Source: an uncultured bacterium
GTDB lineage: Bacteria; Planctomycetota; Phycisphaerae; Phycisphaerales; SM1A02
Length of the DNA: 11,522 nt
NCBI GenBank assembly: GCA_903914045.1
Contig: CAIWNO010000296.1
Coordinates: 1 to 11,522, forward strand
Direction: 5' to 3'
Shown: positions 1-7,009 of the stretch, in pieces
How the letters are laid out: the number at the start of each line of letters is the position of its first letter
How positions within the stretch are numbered: position 1 is the stretch's first letter
Program-made: the position numbers and the translations under genes
Notes under the pieces: generated by a model
What the model was told of the DNA's origin: nothing
Databases searched by the model: none
The model's input: only the letters and a program-made list of their open reading frames with translations

Positions 1-1
1 A

Positions 2-1165
2 ACATTTCTGCGCCGATTCATCACGCCACGATTTCGTTGGCCGCGCGCGTTAAGCACGAAATGGTTGGCGGCGGCATTGATTGCGGCGTGGTTGTTGAGT
101 TACGAAATCTGGTCGCTGTGGGATTCCAGTTTTGCAACCGCGTGGATTATTGTGGGATACTTTGTGGTCGTGACGGTGGTGGACTTGCTATTTGAGGGCG
201 CAACATTCTGCAAGTGGTTGTGCCCCATCGGTCAATATCAAATGGCGCTCAGCGTGGCCAGCCCGCTAGAGGTTCGCATGCGCTCAACTATCGTGTGCGC
301 CAATTGCCAAACGCAAGATTGCCTGCGCGGAAACGCCGCTGCGCCTGGTTGCGGAACTGGCTTGTTTATGCCTAAAAAAGTAGGTAATTTGGATTGCACA
401 TTTTGTCTTGACTGCGTCTCCGCGTGTCCGCATGACAACATTGGGTTGCTCACGCGCGTGCCGTTCACTGATATTGCCCAAAACGGTTGGCGCTCCAGTA
501 TTGGAGTTCTCACCAAGCGCATGGATTTCATTGTGTTGTTGACCATCATTTCGGTGGGCGCATTCGCAAATGCCATGGCCATGACCGAGCCCATGCTTGT
601 CATGGTGCAAGAGTGTCGCGAGTGGATTGGCTCCAACGTTATGGCCGTCACCCTGATTGTGTTCAGTTGCATGATCGCCATTGCGTTGCCAATGGTATTG
701 GCGGCGTGGATTGAAGCGCGCGTATGTTCGCAACATGTTCGCGCAACGATCGCGCAGATAACTTTGGCGCTCATGCCATTGTCCATCGCCATGTGGTTGG
801 CGCATTTAGGATTTCATTTTGTCACCGGCTTTCGCTCGGCGTGGCCGCCACTGCAACGCGCGGCGCAGGACCTGGGTATGAATGGATTGGGCGTGCCGCA
901 GTGGAGCGAAAATTGCTGCGCCATTATGCCAACGTGGCTTATTCCCGCGCAGTTGTGCATCGTGGGCGCGGGATTGTTGGTCACCCTATCGCTGATGTGG
1001 TCGCGCGCCGAGCAACTCATTGAACACACGCATGACACAGTGCCAGGAATGCTTGCGGTCATGCGCCGCGCGTGCATGGGCATGCTCGCCGCCATTTCAT
1101 GGTGGATTCTTGCAGTGTGGATTGTTCTTCAACCCATGCAAATGCGGGGGTTGTTTAGCCCATGA
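2..1165 (+). CDS. Membrane-bound polyferredoxin, NosR/NapH/CcoG-like, 5' end missing
   Basis: The reading frame is open from the left edge (first whole codon at base 2), so the true start lies upstream and the TTG at 65 is only an internal codon. The visible part has two hydrophobic helices (about 65-115 and 140-190), then a cytosolic-type iron-sulfur segment. This has CKWLCP near 209-223, a CxxCxxxxC group with a later Cys (about 296-352), and a classic CTFCLDCVSACP ferredoxin motif (about 395-430). These would bind two [4Fe-4S] clusters. About five more hydrophobic helices follow up to the C-terminus. Proteins of this type pass electrons between quinol and periplasmic or membrane partners, or assist oxidase assembly. 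Which of these applies here is not shown. His codons at 803 and 815 lie four residues apart in one helix (AHLGFH) and could ligate haem. The stop overlaps the next start as ATGA, implying translational coupling. Family level is secure; exact function is not. Confidence 0.85.
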   Translation, partial: TFLRRFITPRFRWPRALSTKWLAAALIAAWLLSYEIWSLWDSSFATAWIIVGYFVVVTVVDLLFEGATFCKWLCPIGQYQMALSVASPLEVRMRSTIVCANCQTQDCLRGNAAAPGCGTGLFMPKKVGNLDCTFCLDCVSACPHDNIGLLTRVPFTDIAQNGWRSSIGVLTKRMDFIVLLTIISVGAFANAMAMTEPMLVMVQECREWIGSNVMAVTLIVFSCMIAIALPMVLAAWIEARVCSQHVRATIAQITLALMPLSIAMWLAHLGFHFVTGFRSAWPPLQRAAQDLGMNGLGVPQWSENCCAIMPTWLIPAQLCIVGAGLLVTLSLMWSRAEQLIEHTHDTVPGMLAVMRRACMGMLAAISWWILAVWIVLQPMQMRGLFSP

Positions 1166-1698
1166 ATCCGCGCATTCACACACTTCTGTTCATGATGTTG
1201 TTTTTGTGCGCCATCACATGTCGCGCAATCGCTGACGGTGGACAAGTCATCGCCACCGCCACGCTTGGGCAAGAACATGCGGTGATGATGGTCAACCCAT
1301 CACGAGCGACGGTTGGAATGGTGGCGGTGATTGTGCGTGTCACGAAGGGATTGTTGCCGGTTGAATGTGTCTTAAGCGCGCACGGCGCCTCACATGACGC
1401 GCCCATTCAATGCGCGCTTAGCGAAGACCCCGACGGCCTTGGTCAGCGCGCATTGATTGAGTGTTCGGACGCCTCGTTGTGGACAATTTCAGTTCGCGTT
1501 GCAAGCGCCAATGGGGAACTTGTGTTGAACGGCACATTGCAAGTTGCGCCCGCGCCTCCACGTTGGCAAAGCCAGTTGCCGTGGATTTTGTTTTGGATTC
1601 CATTGGCCGCGCTTCTATTCATTCGTCAACTCGCGCGTCGTCATGCAAAACAATATGATGATGCTGTTGACGTATTCTTGCCAAGACACACCCTGTAG
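1162..1698 (+). CDS. Exported protein with C-terminal membrane anchor, possibly FixH/YtkA-like
   Basis: This protein of 178 residues starts at the ATG that overlaps the upstream stop codon (ATGA). Residues 1-24 form a signal peptide ending in an AIA-D cleavage-type site. Residues 25-135 are a beta-rich extracytoplasmic domain with three cysteines (69, 84, 101). Residues 140-156 are a hydrophobic helix followed by a basic stretch (RQLARRH), giving an outside N-terminus and a short cytosolic tail. The pattern 'VMMVNPSRATVGMVAVIVRV' in the domain resembles the immunoglobulin-like YtkA/FixH type, which is found near copper and cytochrome oxidase functions. That similarity is by eye and weak. Tight coupling to the polyferredoxin gene suggests that the two proteins act together at the membrane, for example as a redox or metal-handling partner. 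I do not recognise a specific named gene. Confidence 0.75.
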   Translation: MNPRIHTLLFMMLFLCAITCRAIADGGQVIATATLGQEHAVMMVNPSRATVGMVAVIVRVTKGLLPVECVLSAHGASHDAPIQCALSEDPDGLGQRALIECSDASLWTISVRVASANGELVLNGTLQVAPAPPRWQSQLPWILFWIPLAALLFIRQLARRHAKQYDDAVDVFLPRHTL

Positions 1699-1713
1699 AG
1701 AACTTCGCCACAC

Positions 1714-4700
1714 TTGACTCAATCAATGGACAACGTATCACCGGAAGCGAGCGACACGCTTGAAGTGTTATTGATTGATGGCTCTGGTCTGATCATTACC
1801 CTAAGCCCCAACGCCGCGAAATATTTGGGTCGGCCGCAACACGAGTTGCAAGGAAGGTCGCTGAGCGCAGTGTTTCGTAATGGAATTGATCCAGCGTTCC
1901 CATGGCTGGATGAATTGGCGAATTCGGGTTCGCCGCCACCACCATTGTTGCTCAATCTTGAACATCCGCAGCCAGAATTGGCTTCAATTCATGTTGAAGC
2001 GGTGTTGTACGCCATTGAAGTTGGAATTCGCGCCAAAGGAGAAACAGTGGCGGGGTTGGCCATTCGTCCAAGGACTGGAACGGTGGTGGAAAGCGAGTTG
2101 CTGTCGGCGCAAAGACAAATTCTGGAACTTGTCGCGCAACGCTCATCGTTGCCGCAGTCGCTCGCGGCGGTCGCCACATTTTCAGAGAAAGTTCTTCCCA
2201 GCGAAGTGTTTTGTTTGTTGACTCCAGTATCCGAATCAGGCGTATGTGGAGATGGGCTATGTCCAACGCTGCCTGTCGATATTCAAAGCCTGCTGAGATT
2301 GCATGCACCGACAATTGATGGTGCTCCTGGATTGATTTCGTTGCAGAGTGAAAAAATTATTCTGGCCACTGATCTGGATCAGGATCCGCGATGGAGCACC
2401 TATGCCAAACGTTTGCGAACCCATGGTTTGGTTGCCGTGTGGTGTTTTCCAATTCATGATTCGCGCCTGAACAGAGTGCGCGCATTGCTCGAGTTCCATT
2501 TGCCGGTTCGTCGCGGACCCAATCGCTCGGAATTGAAAGTGGTCAAGGAGTTGTCCGAGTTGGTTCGATTGGCGATTGACTTGCATCAACTGCAGTCGGA
2601 TTTGGATGCCAGTGAATCCAGTTTGCGTTCCACGGTGCAAACCATTCCCTTGCTTTTATGGCAGACCAATGCAGAAGGACGTTTCACCGAATGTCAAGGA
2701 AAAGGACTTGATTCTCTGGGGTTACGCATGGGTGAGGTGCTTGGGCAATTGGTGGGTGATATTTTTTCATCCGATAGCAGGGCCAAGATCTATGTTGAAA
2801 AAGCGCTTGCTGGCGAGAATGTTTCAGGCGAATTCTCCGTGGGCATGTCCAAATTCATACAGTCCGCTGGACCGCTGCGCAACGAGGCTGGAGCCATTGT
2901 TGGCGCGCGAGGAGTGGCCCTGGATGTCACGGCGCAGCGAATGGCCGAGGAGTTCGCTCAAGAGAAGGACGATCTTCTCAAGACCGTCATTGACACCGCG
3001 CTTGACGCGGTGGTGTCGATTGATGTGCACGGTAAAATTATTGTGTGGAACAAGCAAGCTGAGTTGATGTTTGGTTGGACACGCGAAGAAGTACGTGGCA
3101 GGCGGCTTGATGAGACCATTATTCCCCCGGCGTTGGTCAAGGCGCACCAAGAGGGCATGCGCCGTTATTACGCTGAGGGCGTTGGGCCAATTTTAGGCAA
3201 GCGTATTGAAATTACTGCGATCAACCGCCAAGGAATTATTTTTCCAGTGGAGTTGACTGTGAGTCCGCATTTGGGAAAAAACGCCGGTGGATTCAGCGCC
3301 TTCATCCGCGACATTTCAGATCGTCGTCGCAGCGACAATGCAATTAAAACAAGTCAAGAGCGCTTGAGCTTGGTCATTGAGTCCAGCAGCGATGGATTTT
3401 GGGATTACCGACTTGATGGCTCCACTAGCGTGGTAAGTGATCGCTGCTCCACCATGCTTGGATACAAGTCGGGCCAAGCGCCGGTAGGAACTCCCGACAT
3501 GAATCCATTGGTTCATCCCGATGACGCCGCGAGCGTGAAGCAATTGTGGGAAGCGCATTTGGCGGGGAAAACACCGCGATACGAATCCGAACATCGCCGC
3601 CGCGCCAGCGACGGATCATGGCGATGGATTCTTGACCGCGGAAAAGTTGTGGAGCGCGCGGAAGCGGGCAACGCCGTGCGCATCACAGGAACACTGACTG
3701 ACATTACGGAACGGCGCGCGCTTGAGGCAAGTTTAGGAGCCGCCGAGCGCATGGAGTCGTTGGGTTTGCTGGCCAGTGGTTTCGCGCAAGAACTGGACAG
3801 CCTGTTGTCGGTCATCCGCGCTCACGCCTCGTTGGCAAATATCGCATCAGGGTTGCCAACAAAAGCGGTGGAAAGTTTGGAGGTTATTCAATTTGCCGTT
3901 CGAAGCGCCAAGGCCATGAGCCGCAATCTTATTTTGCTTGGAGAAGGCGGCGAAGGTAGCGGTGCCGCTTACGCGATTGTGGTGAGCGACGCTGTAAGTG
4001 AGGCCGTGCGTTTATTGACACCAAACTTGCCTCGAACTATTTCTGTTGTGGTGGAGGACCTGACCGATGGGCTTGAGCGCGTGGCCATTGATTCGAGCCG
4101 TTTGCAACAGGCGATTTTAAATTTGCTCATGCGCTCAACCGAGGCCTTGGCCAACAACGGAGTAATCACGCTGCGCATCACTCAATCCATTGGCGCAGCT
4201 GAACCCATAGTGCAAGTCGAATGCATTGATCGCGGCGAACCGTTGAGCGCGGATCAGCAACAACACGCGTTTGACGCGCTTGCCGCAGACGGATCCTTGC
4301 GCGGAAGAACCGCCATGGGCCTTGCCGCGGTTCAACGATTTGCGCTATCCGCAGGCGGAAAAGCCACTGTTTCAAGCACGTCCGAGGGAACTTTCTTTTG
4401 CCTTTGCCTTCCCACAATTGCGCAGGTTGCGAGTCAAGAGAAATTACCCATTGTGTTGGCGGAGAATCATCCATTGTTACGACCCATGCTGGTGGAGGCG
4501 TTGCACGCCAATGGCTATCGTGTGATGACAGTTGAAAACAATATTGAATTATTGGCGGCGACAAAGCGCGTGGGCGCGCGGTGCATTCTCATTCTGAATC
4601 AATCAAGTGTTTCAGGATCGCTGCGCGAAGTCTTGGAAAGCATTCAGGCTGAATTCAAGTCCATGCCCAAAGTGATTTTACTTTGCGATTCTTCACCCAA

Positions 4701-4800
4701 AGAAATCGTGCCTGGAATTTCAATGAGTCGATTGCAAAAACCATATGTGTTTGACGACCTGCTTCGTGAAATTGCCAAAGTTTCCTTGCCGCAGGCGTGA
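1714..4800 (+). CDS. Multi-PAS/GAF hybrid histidine-kinase-like protein, apparently catalytically dead
   Basis: This is a 1028-residue soluble protein with no membrane helix. The modules, with rough residues, are: PAS-like (10-125), GAF-like (130-295), PAS (301-410), PAS (420-540), PAS with PAC end (550-668), HisKA-like (670-745), HATPase-like (755-905) and receiver-like (914-1028). The order is that of a sensory hybrid kinase. The active residues are not: in RMESLGLLASGFAQELDS the expected His is Gln692. The N-box reads NLLMRSTEA, with Arg807 for Asn. The G1 DxGxG is D839-R-G-E-P843, and the G2 GTGLG is RTAMG (865-869). In the receiver the acidic pair is E917-N918, the acceptor Asp is N962 and only the switch Lys (K1009) remains. 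TTG 1714 is used as start; ATG 1726 is equally possible and neither has a good ribosome site. The gene lies 15 bases after the preceding one, so it is probably in the same operon. It is likely a ligand- or redox-responsive scaffold or regulator acting without phosphotransfer. Confidence 0.9.
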   Translation: MTQSMDNVSPEASDTLEVLLIDGSGLIITLSPNAAKYLGRPQHELQGRSLSAVFRNGIDPAFPWLDELANSGSPPPPLLLNLEHPQPELASIHVEAVLYAIEVGIRAKGETVAGLAIRPRTGTVVESELLSAQRQILELVAQRSSLPQSLAAVATFSEKVLPSEVFCLLTPVSESGVCGDGLCPTLPVDIQSLLRLHAPTIDGAPGLISLQSEKIILATDLDQDPRWSTYAKRLRTHGLVAVWCFPIHDSRLNRVRALLEFHLPVRRGPNRSELKVVKELSELVRLAIDLHQLQSDLDASESSLRSTVQTIPLLLWQTNAEGRFTECQGKGLDSLGLRMGEVLGQLVGDIFSSDSRAKIYVEKALAGENVSGEFSVGMSKFIQSAGPLRNEAGAIVGARGVALDVTAQRMAEEFAQEKDDLLKTVIDTALDAVVSIDVHGKIIVWNKQAELMFGWTREEVRGRRLDETIIPPALVKAHQEGMRRYYAEGVGPILGKRIEITAINRQGIIFPVELTVSPHLGKNAGGFSAFIRDISDRRRSDNAIKTSQERLSLVIESSSDGFWDYRLDGSTSVVSDRCSTMLGYKSGQAPVGTPDMNPLVHPDDAASVKQLWEAHLAGKTPRYESEHRRRASDGSWRWILDRGKVVERAEAGNAVRITGTLTDITERRALEASLGAAERMESLGLLASGFAQELDSLLSVIRAHASLANIASGLPTKAVESLEVIQFAVRSAKAMSRNLILLGEGGEGSGAAYAIVVSDAVSEAVRLLTPNLPRTISVVVEDLTDGLERVAIDSSRLQQAILNLLMRSTEALANNGVITLRITQSIGAAEPIVQVECIDRGEPLSADQQQHAFDALAADGSLRGRTAMGLAAVQRFALSAGGKATVSSTSEGTFFCLCLPTIAQVASQEKLPIVLAENHPLLRPMLVEALHANGYRVMTVENNIELLAATKRVGARCILILNQSSVSGSLREVLESIQAEFKSMPKVILLCDSSPKEIVPGISMSRLQKPYVFDDLLREIAKVSLPQA

Positions 4801-4857
4801 TTGAACGAACAGGTCTTGCGCGCGCTTTCAAGGGCGCATGCCCCACGCCGAGTCGAG

Positions 4858-4863
4858 TAAACT
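4858..4863 (+). promoter_or_regulatory. -10-like element TAAACT, 7 bases before the hydroxy-acid oxidase ATG
   Basis: TAAACT fits the TAnnnT form of a -10 box and is followed by seven bases and then ATG at 4871. This places transcription start at or next to the start codon, suggesting a leaderless mRNA. I see no convincing -35 hexamer at normal distance. The element favours 4871 over the upstream in-frame ATG at 4838 as the true start. Confidence 0.5.
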
Positions 4864-4870
4864 TTATTCA

Positions 4871-5956
4871 ATGACCAACGATATGAATTCAATTTTGAAT
4901 TCGGAAAGTTTCATGGCCTTGGCGCAGTCGCGCTTAAGCAAGATGGCCTTTGATTACTACCGCTCTGGCGCGTGGGGTGAGTGGACTTTGCAAGCCAACA
5001 TTGACGCGTGGAAAGAGATTCAATTGTTGCCGCGCACATTGGTTGATGTGTCCACGCGCGACATGCGCGGCGAATTGTTGGGCATGAACTTGGCGTTTCC
5101 ATTGTTGATCGCGCCCACCGCCATGCAGTGCATGGCCGACCCAGAAGGCGAAGTGTCCACGGCTCGAGCCGCGGCAAAAGCAGGCGTTCCAATGGTGCTT
5201 TCAAGTTTGTCCACGCGCTCGGTGCAGGATGTTGTCAACGCCTCAAGCGCGGATGTGGTGATGCAAATTTATATTTCAAGCGACCGCGGCTTCACCAAGT
5301 CCCTGGCGCAACGCGCGCAGGCCGCGGGTTGCAAAGCGCTTATGGTCACGGTTGACACGCCGGTGTGGGGCGTGCGCGAGCGTGACATTCACAATGGCTT
5401 TCGTGTTCCAGATGGAATGTCCATTGTCAATTTGCAAAGGCCCGGTCAACCCACGGGTCATTCTGGAAGTGGAATGGGCGACGCATTAGGTTGGACCATT
5501 GACGCGTCGTTGACATGGAAGGATCTTGATGTCATTCGCCAAGCCGTGAATATTCCAATGATGGTCAAGGGAATTTTGCGCGCCGACGACGCAGGTCGCG
5601 CGTTTGACAATGGCGCGGCGGCGGTGGTGGTGAGCAATCATGGTGGCAGACAACTTGATGGCGCCGCGCCAACGGCTCACGCCTTGCCCGCCATTGTGAG
5701 CGCGGTGGCGGATCGCGGTCCAATTATTGTCGACGGCGGAATTCGCCGCGGCGTTGACATTCTGCGCGCGCTGGCCATGGGCGCCAGCGCCGTGCAAGTT
5801 GGCCGCCCAATTTTGTGGGGCTTGGCCGCTGGCGGCGAAGCGGGGGTAGACCGCGTGTTGCACATACTTGCGCATGAATTTGATCTCGCCATGGCGCTTT
5901 CGGGTTGCGCAAATGTGAAGTCGATCACGGCGGATTTGATTTACCAGCACGCATGA
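4871..5956 (+). CDS. FMN-dependent 2-hydroxy-acid oxidase/dehydrogenase (glycolate/lactate oxidase family)
   Basis: This 361-residue flavoprotein is predicted to oxidise a 2-hydroxy acid such as glycolate or lactate to the 2-oxo acid. It is cytosolic, with no signal peptide. Family marks are FDYYRSGA (27-34, active-site Tyr30), IAPTAMQ (80-86, FMN binding), QIY with Tyr134, VDTP (161-164), VKG with Lys233, SNHGGRQLDG with catalytic His257 and Arg260, VDGGIRRG (287-294) and GRPILWG (311-317). Length is normal for the family (about 350-380). Leu113 stands where plant glycolate oxidase has Trp108, a position that shapes substrate choice, so the substrate cannot be assigned. A start at 4838 would add 11 residues, but the -10-like box at 4858-4863 lies inside that extension and the family core starts later, so 4871 is preferred. 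The gene follows the kinase-like gene after 70 bases and probably has its own promoter. Confidence 0.93.
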   Translation: MTNDMNSILNSESFMALAQSRLSKMAFDYYRSGAWGEWTLQANIDAWKEIQLLPRTLVDVSTRDMRGELLGMNLAFPLLIAPTAMQCMADPEGEVSTARAAAKAGVPMVLSSLSTRSVQDVVNASSADVVMQIYISSDRGFTKSLAQRAQAAGCKALMVTVDTPVWGVRERDIHNGFRVPDGMSIVNLQRPGQPTGHSGSGMGDALGWTIDASLTWKDLDVIRQAVNIPMMVKGILRADDAGRAFDNGAAAVVVSNHGGRQLDGAAPTAHALPAIVSAVADRGPIIVDGGIRRGVDILRALAMGASAVQVGRPILWGLAAGGEAGVDRVLHILAHEFDLAMALSGCANVKSITADLIYQHA

Positions 5957-5983
5957 TCCGCGTCCGCAACCACGCCTTAATCC

Positions 5984-6019
5984 AAAAATAAAAAAGCCCA
6001 AATCTTTCAAATTTGGGCT
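5984..6019 (-). terminator. Intrinsic terminator of the SIMPL-domain gene
   Basis: A perfect 9-bp stem pairs agcccaaat (5995-6003) with atttgggct (6011-6019) around a 7-base loop. Read on the minus strand, it is followed by a 12-base tract of T with one A (5984-5995, the last base shared with the stem). This is a textbook factor-independent terminator 33 bases past the SIMPL stop. On the plus strand no T tract follows the stem, so I do not call it bidirectional. Confidence 0.9.
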
Positions 6020-6051
6020 GTAAACACAGGTTTTAAAGTGCGCGTCCGCGC

Positions 6052-6825
6052 TCACTTCTCTACGAAATATTCCATGCTCACCACGGCCTTGGCGTTCTTC
6101 TTTATGGATGACGTATCGCTAATGCCGTAGTCGGAGACATCGGTTGAGCCGTACGAAACAATTTGAAAGACGCCTTGCGATGCGTTGGCCAGCGTTCCAA
6201 CTTTGCTGCCAGAACTTTTTGCCAACACTTGCGCGCGGTCGTATCCATTTTGCGTGGCCTTTTCCAGCAATGTCATCTTCACATTTTCAATGGTGCTGCA
6301 GGTGTAGGTTGGATTGGCCGAGGTAATTTGCACTCCATCACGCATCAAGTCAGAAGCCTTGCGTTGCAAGTCGCGCACCGCATCCACGCGCGCTGAGGAC
6401 ACGGACACAGTTTGTGTGGCAACGTAGTAGTCAATCTTGTTCAGCGTTACGCCCTTCTCGTTCTTGATATACACCGGCGTGACATTCAAGCCCGACAAAT
6501 TGATTTCGTCGGTTTGAAATTGGTTGGCCTTGATCAACGCTTGGACCTTGTTCATGGACACATCAAGTTTGGAAAAGCTTTCAGCCGTCGTGGATGCACT
6601 CGCGGAAATGGTTCCACTCCAATAGCCCATGTCTGAAACAAGCAACACTTCGGACACGCCTTTGACATTGATGGTCAAGCGGCCCTTGCTGTAGGAACCA
6701 ATGGCGTTTCCCACAGCTTGCGATGACAACACAACGCCAAGAGCCAGGGTGGCCCCAAGAAAAAACATTCCCAACCCGAAATTTTTTACGAGCGGCGGAA
6801 AACGTGAGATAAAAGAGGTGTTCAT
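6052..6825 (-). CDS. SIMPL-domain (DUF541) envelope protein
   Basis: This 257-residue protein has a hydrophobic segment at about 14-35 (signal anchor or signal peptide). A SIMPL/DUF541 domain follows, marked by TINVKGVSEV (51-60) and by the repeated alternating beta/helix pattern to the C-terminus. It is expected on the outer face of the cytoplasmic membrane or in the periplasm. The family's biochemical role is poorly known; members have been linked to stress and envelope functions. ATG 6825 is chosen because AAGGA (6834-6838) sits eight bases upstream and the membrane segment then lies at the normal distance from the N-terminus. The frame is open back to an ATG at 6921, but that lies upstream of the likely promoter. 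The gene is monocistronic, with its own promoter and terminator. Confidence 0.88.
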   Translation of the reverse strand: MNTSFISRFPPLVKNFGLGMFFLGATLALGVVLSSQAVGNAIGSYSKGRLTINVKGVSEVLLVSDMGYWSGTISASASTTAESFSKLDVSMNKVQALIKANQFQTDEINLSGLNVTPVYIKNEKGVTLNKIDYYVATQTVSVSSARVDAVRDLQRKASDLMRDGVQITSANPTYTCSTIENVKMTLLEKATQNGYDRAQVLAKSSGSKVGTLANASQGVFQIVSYGSTDVSDYGISDTSSIKKNAKAVVSMEYFVEK

Positions 6826-6833
6826 GTGCGCGG

Positions 6834-6838
6834 TCCTT
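6834..6838 (-). promoter_or_regulatory. Shine-Dalgarno site AAGGA for the SIMPL gene
   Basis: AAGGA on the minus strand with an 8-base spacer to ATG 6825. It is the only good ribosome-binding site I see in front of any gene here, and it decides the start against the longer frame from 6921. Confidence 0.7.
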
Positions 6839-6881
6839 GCGAAAGATTTTGAATGTTCAACAACCTTGTCGAACTGAGCGC

Positions 6882-6910
6882 AGCATATGAATGTTATATT
6901 TACAAGTAAA
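6882..6910 (-). promoter_or_regulatory. Probable promoter of the SIMPL gene
   Basis: Minus strand: TTTACT (6905-6910) as -35, a 17-base AT-rich spacer and TATGCT (6882-6887) as -10. Transcription would start near 6875 and give a leader of about 50 bases ahead of the AAGGA site. Match quality is moderate. Confidence 0.45.
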
Positions 6911-6941
6911 TAGAAATACATCTTTAAGAAATAATTTTATA

Positions 6942-6998
6942 AAGACGATACGTCTTGGGTGGGGGCAAGTGAACTTGCGTAGCCCCAACTTCACTTGC
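6942..6998 (-). repeat. Cluster of inverted repeats downstream of uppS, possible terminator
   Basis: Just after the uppS stop there is a perfect 9-bp inverted repeat, gcaagtgaa (6965-6973) and ttcacttgc (6990-6998), with a 16-base spacer. A competing pairing, ggggc (6962-6966) with gcccc (6982-6986), overlaps it. Next comes a 6-bp stem, aagacg/cgtctt (6942-6956), with a 3-base loop. On the minus strand that second stem is followed by an A/T-rich stretch but not a clean T run. Position suggests an imperfect uppS terminator; alternatively a protein-binding site upstream of the SIMPL gene. Confidence 0.35.
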
Positions 6999-7009
6999 GC
7001 TTGTTTGAC

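Noticed and set aside
65..67. TTG 65 as a true start of the first gene
   Set aside because: The frame is open to the window edge and the codons before it encode plausible membrane-protein sequence (ALSTKWLAAAL), so the gene continues upstream.
284..805. 173-residue minus-strand frame opposite the polyferredoxin
   Set aside because: Rich in His, Arg and Asn from the reverse of a membrane-protein frame; the plus-strand iron-sulfur motifs are decisive.
4838..4870. ATG 4838 as start of the hydroxy-acid oxidase
   Set aside because: The 11 added residues are outside the family core and contain the TAAACT box; the GGG just upstream is too close to this ATG to act as a ribosome site.
5984..6019. 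Bidirectional action of the terminator for the hydroxy-acid oxidase gene
   Set aside because: On the plus strand the stem is followed by tgtaaacaca rather than a T tract, so only minus-strand termination is supported.
5486..6055. 189-residue minus-strand frame opposite the hydroxy-acid oxidase
   Set aside because: It lies antisense to a clear enzyme gene, has no family likeness, and overlaps the terminator. Long antisense frames are expected here from codon bias.
6826..6921. N-terminal extension of the SIMPL protein from ATG 6921
   Set aside because: The extension would lie upstream of the good AAGGA site, would cross the likely promoter, and would push the signal segment 32 residues inward. 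ATG 6825 is better.
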